Of a DNA stretch of 12,434 nt, positions 5,685-12,434 are shown piece after piece. Below the pieces are notes generated by a model. That model was not told where the DNA came from. It did no database searches and was given only the letters and a program-made list of their open reading frames with translations. How positions within the stretch are numbered: the first letter of the stretch is position 1; every line of letters starts with the position of its first letter. A program made the position numbers and the translations under genes. This DNA is from Clostridia bacterium (GTDB lineage Bacteria; UBA6262; WVXT01). Where the stretch lies: contig DAOVHK010000033.1 in the NCBI GenBank assembly GCA_030671905.1, positions 1 through 12,434 on the forward strand, in the 5' to 3' direction.

Positions 5685-7343
5685 CAGCGCTTTGGCGTTT
5701 TTTTCATAAAATGTAGAAGGCTCATAAACCTGACCGTTAGCAAGTTTTTTTGCCTCTCTTTTCATAGCAAAGTATAGCCCTCTGCCCAATAGTGAAGCCG
5801 TTATCCTGGTTTTCCAACCGAACTCCTTGTATAAATCTTGAAGAAGTGAGATGATTTTCTTCGACATAAGTTCGTCTTTCCTGTACCATTTTTTTATCGC
5901 CCAAGCTGCTCCCGTATAATAATCGATGGATTTTTTAATCTCCCATTCAAAGCGATTACGAATACGTGGATCCGGATGGTTTTTGTATCTTTTCCATCCT
6001 ATTAGCATGGTTCGAATCATTCGGGCAATGCTGGGACCATTTATCTCGAAGTCCCGACGAAAGGCTCTGAGAAGAAACTCGGTTTCCTGACCATTGTAAA
6101 TGTGCTTATGGCTATAATTAAAGCGGTATTGACCGTGTCTATCTGCGGTGGGACATTCTTCTTCAGACAAAAGACTTCCTTCCTTCAGGAGCTGTTCATG
6201 AAGAGGCGTGCCAGGAGCCGGGATGTACAGCATAAACTGGTGGAAGTCCGTATCATGACTAACTGCCCAATCTATAATCTGATCAATGTTTTCCGTAGTA
6301 TGGTTTTCTAAACCGATAATAGTTGACCCCATAACGCGAATGCCATGTGATTGCATATCTCGTACAAACGAGTGGGTATCTATCCCTTTAAGCTTTGCAT
6401 ACTGACTGTTCTCACCTTCCAGTCCTATCCATACCCAGGAAATTCCCAAACCCACCAGCTGTTTGACTGTATAAAATTTCAGAGCCTTGACAGAACTGAA
6501 AACGAACAAAGACCAACTCTTATTGTGCTGTTCCATTAATTCTAACAACCTTAACGCTCTTTTATGATGTAGAAGAAAGTTTTCATCAAGGATGAAGAAG
6601 GACCGACTGTTGAGTTCTTTTTCAATCTGACACATAATGGAAAAAAGAGAATCTCCAGTTTCATAAAAGTTTATGAATTTTCCCTTACCACCAAATAGGG
6701 CAGAAGTGGAACAAAAATTACAGCCCACCGGGCATCCTACTGATGGTATTAAAATTGCAGCAGTATTTCTTTTTGAAAGAGATATACCAAAGATACGGCC
6801 GCCAAATGCAGAAAGAACTATTGGATGTCTTACTGGAACGTTTTCATCCTGTCCCAGGAACCTTCGAAACCAGCTGACACCGTCTCCTTTGACAATATGA
6901 TTCGCATCAATGATATTATGAATATTGGGTATACTGGCAATATGTCCGCCCACAACAATCGTTGCCTTAGGTAAGTATTTGCGTATTACCTCGCACATCT
7001 TTTTTACCTTCCCGATATTGGGAATAATTGAACTAATTCCAACAATATCATAAGAACGACTTTGAATTTCATCAGTAAAACGAGTCAATGTAGGAAAATC
7101 TAAAAGCGTACATGGCGCATCAATGTTTGCCTGAAGCAGCATCAATCCAAATGAACGATGGAACAGGCGAAGAGAAAAAGGACCTTGCACCCGAGTAACC
7201 TGATTATGATAGAGCTCCATTGGGTTAATCTTTCGACTTCCATATTCATCGTCTTGTGCGTAGGGGCCAAATACGCTGGATAATAAAACTTTAGCTTGAG
7301 ACTTAAGTGGATGTACAGGATTACTTGTGTTCATGATATTCAT
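5676..7343 (-). CDS. radical SAM protein with N-terminal cobalamin-binding-like domain
   Basis: This is a 555-residue protein. Residues about 60-165 have the strand-helix pattern of a B12-binding domain (SYDIVGISSIIPNIGKVKKM, then TIVVGGHIASIPN, then HIVKGDG), again without DxHxxG. The radical SAM core has CxxxCxxC at Cys204, Cys208 and Cys211 (VGCPVGCNFCSTSALFGG). It is followed by FFILDENFL near 249-257, WIGLEGE near 305-311, GSTIIGLENHT near 339-349 and MLYIPAPGTPLHEQL near 371-385. A long basic and aromatic C-terminal region (about 430-555) is specific to the subfamily. The first of two nearby ATGs is used because GGAGG lies 6 bases upstream of it. The likely chemistry is methylation or rearrangement of a lipid or other unactivated substrate. 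The last codons fall in a dispersed repeat, so the C-terminus may have been altered by it. The gene precedes the sulfatase-like gene by 82 bases. Confidence 0.85.
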   Translation of the reverse strand: MNIMNTSNPVHPLKSQAKVLLSSVFGPYAQDDEYGSRKINPMELYHNQVTRVQGPFSLRLFHRSFGLMLLQANIDAPCTLLDFPTLTRFTDEIQSRSYDIVGISSIIPNIGKVKKMCEVIRKYLPKATIVVGGHIASIPNIHNIIDANHIVKGDGVSWFRRFLGQDENVPVRHPIVLSAFGGRIFGISLSKRNTAAILIPSVGCPVGCNFCSTSALFGGKGKFINFYETGDSLFSIMCQIEKELNSRSFFILDENFLLHHKRALRLLELMEQHNKSWSLFVFSSVKALKFYTVKQLVGLGISWVWIGLEGENSQYAKLKGIDTHSFVRDMQSHGIRVMGSTIIGLENHTTENIDQIIDWAVSHDTDFHQFMLYIPAPGTPLHEQLLKEGSLLSEEECPTADRHGQYRFNYSHKHIYNGQETEFLLRAFRRDFEINGPSIARMIRTMLIGWKRYKNHPDPRIRNRFEWEIKKSIDYYTGAAWAIKKWYRKDELMSKKIISLLQDLYKEFGWKTRITASLLGRGLYFAMKREAKKLANGQVYEPSTFYEKNAKALKE

Positions 7344-7407
7344 TTTTTCCTCCGGATATAAATATAAATTTTATTTACAACTTTTTCGAGGTTGAGGATG
7401 CCAAACA

Positions 7408-7440
7408 CAAAAATCCGACTGGTCTCCTACAACCCGGATT
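7408..7440 (-). terminator. possible terminator after glgP
   Basis: On the minus strand AATCCG (7435-7440), overlapping the glgP stop codon, can pair with CGGATT (7412-7417). An inner GGT/ACC pairing is possible, and five T residues follow. The stem is short, so termination would be partial at best. Confidence 0.35.
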
Positions 7441-9169
7441 AATACGAATACGCATCTAAAACATACTGCTGCACCATTCGATGGGTGTTGAAAAAAGAAG
7501 CATTGATGGCAATTGAGTGCCGCATAATATCAACCCAGTTATCACGGTTGTTATAAAATAGAGGAATGATTACTTTTTGTAATTTTTCATAGAGAGAATG
7601 AGCATTCCTTTCATCAACACTCTCTATATCCGAAGCTGAACCGATTGACCATCCAGTAAAACCTTCCATACATCCTTCAATCCACCATCCATCTAAAATG
7701 CTCAAACTGGGAATACCGTTGTGCGCTGCTTTCATGCCAGATGTTCCTGAAGCTTCTCGGGGTTTTCGAGGAGTATTAAGCCATAAATCAACTCCGGAAA
7801 CAAGCATTTTACCCAGTTCCATATCATAATTTTCAAGATAAACTATTTTAATACTGTCTTTTAGTTCTTTCGACACAGAAACAATTCTTTTTATCAGTTC
7901 TTTTCCAGGCCAATCTTTGGGGTGCGCCCTACCAGCAAAAATCAGTTGAATCTTACCAACATTTTGAGAAATGTTGACTAACCTGTTCGTATCAAAGAAA
8001 ACTAAATCCGCCCTTTTATATGCAGTAGCCCTTCGTGCAAACCCAATCGTAAGTGTGCCATAATCCATGCCTGCATTCATCTTCTCATTAACATAGTCTA
8101 AAAGTTTCTTTTTTGCCTCCTGATGAGCATTCCATATTTCCTCTTTGGGAATACTTAAGGCATACCGAAGACTGAAAGGGTCATTCATCCAACCGTGAAT
8201 ATACTTATCGTATAACCTTTTAAAACTTTCACAGACCCATGTAGTTGTATGGGTCCCATTAGTGATAGAATCAATACTGTAACCGGGAAACATCTCCCGG
8301 GAAACTTTACCATGTTCCTTAGCAACACCATTTACATAATGGCTCAAATTCAATGCAAGAAACGTCATATTTAACCTATCTTCCCCTCCGAGATTTTTTA
8401 AAAAATCGATGGGCATAGATTCGCCCAGAACTTGCCTGACTAAGTCATAAGAAAATTGGTCATGCCCTGCTGGAACAGGTGTATGCGTGGTAAACACACA
8501 CATTCTTTTTACTCTATCAATATCCCATATTGGTTCATGATTTCTTTTTCTTTCATTTAAGAGTTCAAGGGTCAATAAGCTTGCATGTCCTTCATTCATA
8601 TGATACCGACTAATTCGATGGTATCCTAATTCTTTAAGTATCCTTACTCCGCCAATACCCAGGATAATTTCCTGGGCGAGCCTATACTTTTCATCTCCAC
8701 CGTATAGATAATCAGTAAGACTCCGGTCATAGTCACTATTCTGTGCAATATCCGTATCTAAGAAAATGACAGGCACACAATATCCAGTGACACCAGTTGC
8801 CCTGTATTGCCATGCCTGGATAAAAACGGGTCTATTTTCTACAGTAACACTTACTTTTTTGGGTAAGAGTGTCAAAAAATCTTTGGGATTCCATTCACGT
8901 GGTAACTCCTGTTGCTGACCCTGGTCATCCAGTTTCTGGTAAAAGTATCCCTTTCTGTACAACAGGGTAACTGCAACCAGAGGAACATTTAGGTCAGCAC
9001 ATGATTTGATTGTATCCCCAGCTAAAATTCCCAAACCACCGCTATAAGTAGGAATTTTAGAATCAATGCCTATCTCCATAGAAAAATAAGCAATTCTTTT
9101 CTTTTGCTTTCGTATTTTGGGAATAGCTCCCTTTCCCGGGTTAGAATATTTTTTTTCTAAGGGTTCCAT
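7439..9169 (-). CDS. glgP: short-form alpha-glucan (glycogen) phosphorylase, GT35
   Basis: This 576-residue cytoplasmic enzyme releases glucose 1-phosphate from alpha-1,4-glucans with phosphate and pyridoxal phosphate. Family landmarks appear in order: RIAYFSMEIGI at 25-35, TYSGGLGILAGDTIKS at 41-56, YHMNEGHASLL near 189-199, TTHTPVPAGHDQF near 227-239, NGTHTTTW near 304-311, IGFARRATAYKRADL near 375-389, and ASGTSGMKAAHNG with the PLP lysine at Lys480. The length fits the compact bacterial and archaeal form (540-600) rather than the 800-residue form. The start at 9169 overlaps the pyruvate kinase gene by 29 bases; no strong Shine-Dalgarno site precedes it, so translation is probably coupled. 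The next Met (31) lies inside the conserved RIAYFSME motif and is too late. With glgC at the right edge it implies a glycogen-like store. Confidence 0.92.
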   Translation of the reverse strand: MEPLEKKYSNPGKGAIPKIRKQKKRIAYFSMEIGIDSKIPTYSGGLGILAGDTIKSCADLNVPLVAVTLLYRKGYFYQKLDDQGQQQELPREWNPKDFLTLLPKKVSVTVENRPVFIQAWQYRATGVTGYCVPVIFLDTDIAQNSDYDRSLTDYLYGGDEKYRLAQEIILGIGGVRILKELGYHRISRYHMNEGHASLLTLELLNERKRNHEPIWDIDRVKRMCVFTTHTPVPAGHDQFSYDLVRQVLGESMPIDFLKNLGGEDRLNMTFLALNLSHYVNGVAKEHGKVSREMFPGYSIDSITNGTHTTTWVCESFKRLYDKYIHGWMNDPFSLRYALSIPKEEIWNAHQEAKKKLLDYVNEKMNAGMDYGTLTIGFARRATAYKRADLVFFDTNRLVNISQNVGKIQLIFAGRAHPKDWPGKELIKRIVSVSKELKDSIKIVYLENYDMELGKMLVSGVDLWLNTPRKPREASGTSGMKAAHNGIPSLSILDGWWIEGCMEGFTGWSIGSASDIESVDERNAHSLYEKLQKVIIPLFYNNRDNWVDIMRHSIAINASFFNTHRMVQQYVLDAYSY

Positions 9170-10187
9170 TTTTCTTAAACGATGTTTCAGTAAATTTCAG
9201 TATCTGGTTCATCATCTTTACTACTTTAACGGGATGTTGACCTATAGCGGTTTCTGCCGAAAGCATAACAAAATCAGAACCATCTAACACTGCGTTGGCA
9301 ACATCTGTGACTTCAGCTCTGGCAGGCCTTAAATTTTCTACCATACTTTCAAGCATCTGTGTAGCAGTAATAACGAACTTCTTTGCCTGGTTGCATTTTT
9401 TGATTATCAGTTTCTGGACAACAGGGATTTCGTAGATGGGAATTGATACTCCCATATCCCCCCGCGCTATCATAATTCCATCCGAGACGTCTATTATCTC
9501 ATCGATGTTCCTAATACCCTGCCGGTTTTCAATCTTGGCAATTATGTTGCAGTTCGGGAGATTGGGTTTAACTAAATCTTTTATTTGAATAATATCGTTT
9601 TTATTTCTTACAAAAGATTGTGCAATATAATCTACTTTATTTTTTATGCCGAATTGGATATCGGTTCTATCTTTATCAGTTAATCCTTTAAACCTTAAGG
9701 ATACATCGGGAATGTTAATTCCTTTATTTTCCTTCAAAGACCCAGGAATAATCACCTCTGCCTTGAGATATTTTTTTGTCCTTGATTTTACAATTAGAGC
9801 AATGTTGCCGTCATCTATGTATATGTAATTCCCCGGCTTAATATTATCTAAAGAGCCTTCATAATCAAACGGTATTATATTTTTTTCTCCTAATACATCC
9901 TGATTAGTCAGAAGGACCTGTTGCCTTTTTTTCAATTCGATACTCTTTTTATGTTTGAACCTGCCAACTCTTATACGATAACCTTCCAGGTCCTGTAATA
10001 TTTTTATATGGCGTCTATATTTTTTATTTAACTCTCTGATCAAATTTATACAATATTTATGCCTGGTATGGCTTCCATAGGAAAAATTAAGCCTGGCTAC
10101 ATCCATACCAGCGAGCATCATATTTCTCAATACCGTCACATTGCCGCTTGAAGTTCCTATTGTACAGATTATTTTTGTCTTAACCAT
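9141..10187 (-). CDS. pyk: pyruvate kinase lacking the C-terminal domain
   Basis: This enzyme converts phosphoenolpyruvate and ADP to pyruvate and ATP. It has 348 residues against about 470-590 for usual enzymes. The barrel and B domain are complete: KIICTIGTSS at 5-14, ARLNFSYGSH at 31-40 (Arg32, Asn34 and Ser36 for ATP and potassium binding), LQDLEGYRIRVG at 64-75 in place of DLxGPKIRxG, IAKIEN with catalytic Lys218 and Glu220, ARGDMG with metal ligand Asp244, TATQMLESM with Thr276, and RPARAEVTDVANAVLDG at 287-303, where Ala replaces the usual Thr of PTRAE. The protein ends just after the barrel, so the regulatory C-terminal domain is absent. Forms without this domain exist in some bacteria, so activity without the usual effector control is plausible. 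Only a weak purine-rich site precedes the ATG. The gene lies 27 bases after the phosphoesterase gene and overlaps glgP. Confidence 0.9.
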   Translation of the reverse strand: MVKTKIICTIGTSSGNVTVLRNMMLAGMDVARLNFSYGSHTRHKYCINLIRELNKKYRRHIKILQDLEGYRIRVGRFKHKKSIELKKRQQVLLTNQDVLGEKNIIPFDYEGSLDNIKPGNYIYIDDGNIALIVKSRTKKYLKAEVIIPGSLKENKGINIPDVSLRFKGLTDKDRTDIQFGIKNKVDYIAQSFVRNKNDIIQIKDLVKPNLPNCNIIAKIENRQGIRNIDEIIDVSDGIMIARGDMGVSIPIYEIPVVQKLIIKKCNQAKKFVITATQMLESMVENLRPARAEVTDVANAVLDGSDFVMLSAETAIGQHPVKVVKMMNQILKFTETSFKKNGTLRKKIF

Positions 10188-10214
10188 TGTTCTTTTGACA
10201 TTCTGACTTTTTGT

Positions 10215-10631
10215 TTAACGTCTAATAGTTTTCTTTTTGAAGAGAAGCCAGTTTTTGTCTTGGGGATTTTTGGGTTGTATCTTTATTAAGCAATAAGTCC
10301 CTTTTAATTTCTTGCCTTTTAATTTAAAGGTTATTTCTTTAGCCTGGAACTTTATCGGCTCATAATATCCTTTATCCCATATTTCTACTGTTCCTGCACC
10401 ATACAGTCCTTCGGCTATCTCACCTTCAAAATCCTCATATCCTAAAGAATGGTCTTCAACCTGAATGGCTAATCGTTTGATGCTTTCTTTTGTTGGCGGT
10501 TCTTTGGGAATGGCCCAGCTTTTTAACACATCACCTTTTTCCAGACGGAAATCGTAGTGGAGACGTGTGGCTCGGTGTTTCTGGACTACAAAGATAAGAT
10601 TTTTTGATTTTTTAGGTGTCTTTTTAGGCAT
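10215..10631 (-). CDS. stand-alone LigD-type DNA 3'-phosphoesterase
   Basis: This 138-residue protein matches the phosphoesterase domain of bacterial DNA ligase D, which trims 3'-ribonucleotides and removes 3'-phosphates at broken DNA ends. Using Pseudomonas LigD residue numbers recalled from the literature, a constant offset of 23 aligns Gln17, His19, His25, Asp27, Arg29, Lys43, Arg53, His61 and Tyr65 with the known catalytic set. The visible motifs are VVQKHRATRLHYDFRLE, KSWAIPKEPP, VEDHSLGYEDFEGEI and GLYGAGTVEIWD. The N-terminal KRDF...TPEP segment of LigD is missing, as in other small stand-alone proteins. No ligase or polymerase domain is attached. The ATG overlaps the nth stop by 8 bases and has AAGGAG 6 bases upstream, so it is translationally coupled to endonuclease III. 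This suggests a role in cleaning 3' ends during base-excision repair. Confidence 0.88.
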   Translation of the reverse strand: MPKKTPKKSKNLIFVVQKHRATRLHYDFRLEKGDVLKSWAIPKEPPTKESIKRLAIQVEDHSLGYEDFEGEIAEGLYGAGTVEIWDKGYYEPIKFQAKEITFKLKGKKLKGTYCLIKIQPKNPQDKNWLLFKKKTIRR

Positions 10632-11262
10632 AGAAACTCCTTTTAGAAGGACAGAGTTTTTGTAAAATGCATTCTAAGCATTTTGGTTTTTTTGCATCAC
10701 AAATCTTTCTGCCATGGTCAATTAAGAGATAACTAAACTTTCCCCATTCCTTCTTATCTAATATTTTCATTAAATCCTGTTCAATCTTCTGGGGGTCTTG
10801 ATTCTTAGTAAGCCCTAACCTCTGGCTTAATCTCCGGACATGGGTATCGACTGCTATGCCGTCTACTTTTCCAAATCCATTGAGAAGCACTATATTTGCT
10901 GTTTTTCTGGCTACTCCGGGTAGTTGCAGTAATTTATCCATTGAATCCGGCAATTTACCACCGAAATCTTTTACAATCTTTTGGGTTGCTGATATTATGT
11001 TTTTTGCTTTATTACGATAGAATCCTGTGGAGCGGATTTCCTGTTCAAAAGTTTTCAAGTTAGCTTTTGCATAATCCTGGACTTTCCTATACTTTTTGAA
11101 AAGAGATTTAGTCACTATATTTACTCTCGCATCAGTACATTGGGCAGAAAGAACTGTTGCTACTAAGATATCTAAAGAAGTGCTAAAATTTAAGACAATC
11201 TTTGCTTTGGGGTACTCTTTTTTTAGTAAAAGTAATATCTTATCTATATTTTTCGTTGACAT
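10624..11262 (-). CDS. nth: endonuclease III (DNA glycosylase/AP lyase)
   Basis: This 212-residue base-excision repair enzyme removes oxidised pyrimidines and cleaves the abasic site by beta-elimination. The helix-hairpin-helix is LPGVARKTANIVLLNGFG at 114-131, with the catalytic lysine at Lys120. The catalytic aspartate is Asp139 in VDTHVRRLSQRLG. The 4Fe-4S loop is Cys188-x6-Cys195-x2-Cys198-x5-Cys204, the canonical spacing. LSAQCTDARVN at 38-48 and GFYRNKAKNI at 80-89 are family hallmarks. Length is normal. The start at 11262 has GGGAG four bases upstream, and that site can pair with an upstream CTCCC. The gene lies 54 bases after the small HTH gene, and the phosphoesterase gene begins inside its last codons. 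Confidence 0.95.
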   Translation of the reverse strand: MSTKNIDKILLLLKKEYPKAKIVLNFSTSLDILVATVLSAQCTDARVNIVTKSLFKKYRKVQDYAKANLKTFEQEIRSTGFYRNKAKNIISATQKIVKDFGGKLPDSMDKLLQLPGVARKTANIVLLNGFGKVDGIAVDTHVRRLSQRLGLTKNQDPQKIEQDLMKILDKKEWGKFSYLLIDHGRKICDAKKPKCLECILQKLCPSKRSFYA

Positions 11263-11266
11263 TAGT

Positions 11267-11283
11267 CTCCCATCTCTTGGGAG
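11267..11283 (-). promoter_or_regulatory. hairpin covering the nth ribosome binding site
   Basis: CTCCC and GGGAG form a 5-base stem with a 7-base loop in the mRNA. The GGGAG arm (11267-11271) is the Shine-Dalgarno site of nth. It could limit initiation unless a ribosome approaches from the upstream gene. It is short, so this is only a possibility. Confidence 0.3.
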
Positions 11284-11299
11284 CTTTTCGGCACCGATT

Positions 11300-11318
11300 G
11301 GGACACCAAGACTAAATC
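11300..11318. repeat. possible degenerate copy of the GTGTCCC repeat
   Basis: On the minus strand the bases just after the HTH stop read TTTAGTCTTGGTGTCCC, similar with small gaps to TTAAGTATTGTGTCCCC of the 22-base repeat. It again lies at a gene's 3' end. The similarity is limited. Confidence 0.25.
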
Positions 11319-11514
11319 AAGCGCCTTTCTTTCCTGTCTCTATCTCCTTTAGGATTTTTTCCAGTTGCTTCTTCTCATAAAGCCTGTAGTTGTTTATGGG
11401 ATGGCGAGTTGCTTCTAACTTCTTCTCATTATCCCATCGTCTTAAAGTCATAGGAGATACGCCAAGAAAGCTGGCTGCTTGTTTGACAGTCATATAGTGG
11501 TTTAGTTTAACCAT
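11317..11514 (-). CDS. small MerR/excisionase-type helix-turn-helix protein
   Basis: This 65-residue protein consists almost wholly of a winged-helix DNA-binding domain. The helix-turn-helix is MTVKQAASFLGVSPMTLRRWD at residues 8-28. The wing contains EATRHPINNYRLYEKKQL, matching the HP.N.YRxY motif of MerR-like and AlpA/excisionase-like domains (HTH_17 type). There is no effector-binding domain. It could regulate the downstream nth operon or act elsewhere; the sequence does not show its site. A promoter with a perfect TATAAT lies just upstream, and AAAGGT lies about 8 bases before the ATG. It is the first gene after glgC and probably the first of the nth-PE-pyk-glgP unit. Confidence 0.8.
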   Translation of the reverse strand: MVKLNHYMTVKQAASFLGVSPMTLRRWDNEKKLEATRHPINNYRLYEKKQLEKILKEIETGKKGA

Positions 11515-11534
11515 TTTACTATACCTTTGCTAAC

Positions 11535-11563
11535 ATTATACAAGTTTATTCATAAAAGTAAAG
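11535..11563 (-). promoter_or_regulatory. sigma-70-type promoter for the HTH-nth operon
   Basis: On the minus strand TATAAT (11535-11540) is preceded, at a 16- to 17-base spacing, by TTTACT or CTTTAC (11557-11563). It lies about 20 bases upstream of the HTH start codon, in the 84-base gap after glgC. The -10 is perfect and the -35 is weak. Confidence 0.55.
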
Positions 11564-11598
11564 AAAATTTTTTGTTTTTTGAATGGTGGAATTAGGTT

Positions 11599-12434
11599 TT
11601 AATCTTTGGGTTCGGTGCGGGGAATGACTACAATTCCTTCAGGGGAGACGTGATATTTCTTTCGGTCTTCTTCTAAATTATAACCAATAACTGTTCTTGG
11701 GGGAATTTTGACATTCTTGTCGATAATTGTGCGTTTGATCCGCGCATACCTTCCAACGTCTACATTGTCCATAAGAATCGACTGGTTTACCTCGGAATAG
11801 CTGTGGATGAATACGTTTCTGCCTATTACAGAATCTCTTACTGTTCCACCACTAATGATGGTGCCTTCACAGACGATGGAGTTTAATGCTACACCTCGCC
11901 GTCCGTGTTCATCGAATACAAACTTGGCTGGTGGAAGTTCGGTGTAACTGGTGGTCTTAATTGGCCAGCGAGGACTGTAAAGGTTAAAGGAAGGTTTGAC
12001 AGCACGAAGGTCCATATTTGCCTGATAGTAACTCTCAATTGTCCCTATATCGCGCCAGTAAGCAGTCTCTTCTGAGTCTTCCTCACCGGGGATCTTGTTT
12101 TCTTTAAAGTCGTAGGCAAAGACTTTCTTTTTCTGATAGAGGGTAGGAATGATGTCCTTCCCGAAATCGTGCTTGGTCTTTTTTCTTAAGACGTCCTCTT
12201 CCAGTTCACTTATCAATATGTCGGTGTTGAAAAAGTAATTTCCCAGAGAAGCTAAAGCTTCATTAGGTCGACCAGGAATGGCGCAGGGCTTTTTGGGCTT
12301 TTCCTGAAAGCCAATGATGAGACCATGTTCATCTACACTGATAATACCCAGTTGTGATGCATCTTTAATAGGAACGGAAACAGCGGCTACAGTAACATCG
12401 GCATTGTTTTTGATATGAAATTTCACCATCTGGC
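11599..12434 (-). CDS. glgC: glucose-1-phosphate adenylyltransferase, C-terminal part
   Basis: ADP-glucose pyrophosphorylase makes ADP-glucose from ATP and glucose 1-phosphate, the committed step of bacterial glycogen synthesis. The frame is open to the right edge, so the N-terminal part of about 140-150 residues, with the nucleotide loop, is outside the window. The first Met at 12429 is internal (QMVKFHIKNNADVTVA). Visible landmarks are GIISVDEHGLIIGFQEKPK, the sugar-binding region ASLGNYFFNTDIL, HDFGKDIIPTL, and YWRDIGTIESYYQANMDL. These are followed by a left-handed beta-helix with hexapeptide-like repeats (CEGTIISGGTVRDSVIG) ending in VIPRTEPKD. The C-terminal part is complete. No convincing terminator follows it before the HTH promoter. 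Confidence 0.92.
   Translation of the reverse strand, partial: QMVKFHIKNNADVTVAAVSVPIKDASQLGIISVDEHGLIIGFQEKPKKPCAIPGRPNEALASLGNYFFNTDILISELEEDVLRKKTKHDFGKDIIPTLYQKKKVFAYDFKENKIPGEEDSEETAYWRDIGTIESYYQANMDLRAVKPSFNLYSPRWPIKTTSYTELPPAKFVFDEHGRRGVALNSIVCEGTIISGGTVRDSVIGRNVFIHSYSEVNQSILMDNVDVGRYARIKRTIIDKNVKIPPRTVIGYNLEEDRKKYHVSPEGIVVIPRTEPKD

Noticed and set aside
6102..6900. Several plus-strand frames of 60-75 codons
   Set aside because: They are antisense to the 555-residue radical SAM gene, which has clear motifs and a good ribosome binding site.
11263..11316. Short minus-strand frame ending in TAATG at the nth start (DLVLVSQSVPKSSQEMGD)
   Set aside because: It has no ATG and only about 25 codons after an in-frame stop. 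It might be a frameshifted tail of the HTH protein, but the HTH domain is complete without it.
11096..11380. 94-codon plus-strand frame across the nth start and the HTH gene
   Set aside because: It is antisense to two well-supported genes and has no family resemblance.
1..12434. tRNA, rRNA, CRISPR array, insertion sequence with transposase, or riboswitch
   Set aside because: I saw no cloverleaf-like tRNA, no regularly spaced repeats, no transposase motifs and no known riboswitch core. The only repeats are short and dispersed.

Overview
The window is AT-rich bacterial DNA, and every gene I can support lies on the minus strand, so transcription runs from high to low coordinates. The gene set (ADP-glucose pyrophosphorylase, short glucan phosphorylase, two cobalamin-type radical SAM proteins, a membrane alkaline-phosphatase-fold enzyme, a 7TM sensor, a stand-alone LigD-type phosphoesterase), together with interspersed short palindromic or GTGTCCC repeats, suggests an uncultivated, probably anaerobic bacterium. 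My best guess is Omnitrophota or a similar candidate phylum. This rests on overall character, not on a marker gene.

Region A (12434 to 7439) carries carbon-storage and DNA-repair genes. In order of transcription these are the C-terminal two thirds of glgC (cut by the right edge), a promoter, a 65-residue MerR-type helix-turn-helix protein, endonuclease III, a stand-alone 3'-phosphoesterase overlapping nth by 8 bases, a pyruvate kinase lacking the C-terminal domain, and a short-form glucan phosphorylase overlapping the kinase gene by 29 bases. The tight packing from the HTH gene to glgP suggests one operon linking base-excision and 3'-end repair with glucan breakdown and lower glycolysis.

Region B (7343 to 2379) looks like a cell-envelope or lipid modification cluster: a B12-type radical SAM protein, a five-helix membrane protein with a sulfatase/LtaS-like domain, and a second B12-type radical SAM protein. 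The middle gene is bounded almost exactly by two copies of a 22-base direct repeat. One copy supplies its stop codon and the other occupies the place of its ribosome binding site. A second repeat family supplies the stop codon of the preceding radical SAM gene and recurs near the left end.

Region C (2247 to 1) is looser. It holds a four-helix membrane protein, a short fragment resembling the C-terminus of an AGCS sodium:alanine symporter, a possible 50-residue membrane protein inside a longer frame broken by one TAG, a class I methyltransferase, a possible 30-residue leader peptide, and the N-terminal 7TM sensor part of a signalling protein cut by the left edge. No tRNA, rRNA, CRISPR array or transposase gene was seen. 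The most interesting points are the repeat-bounded membrane enzyme between two radical SAM genes, its Thr in place of the sulfatase Cys, the nth/phosphoesterase coupling, and the decayed region 1467-1857.
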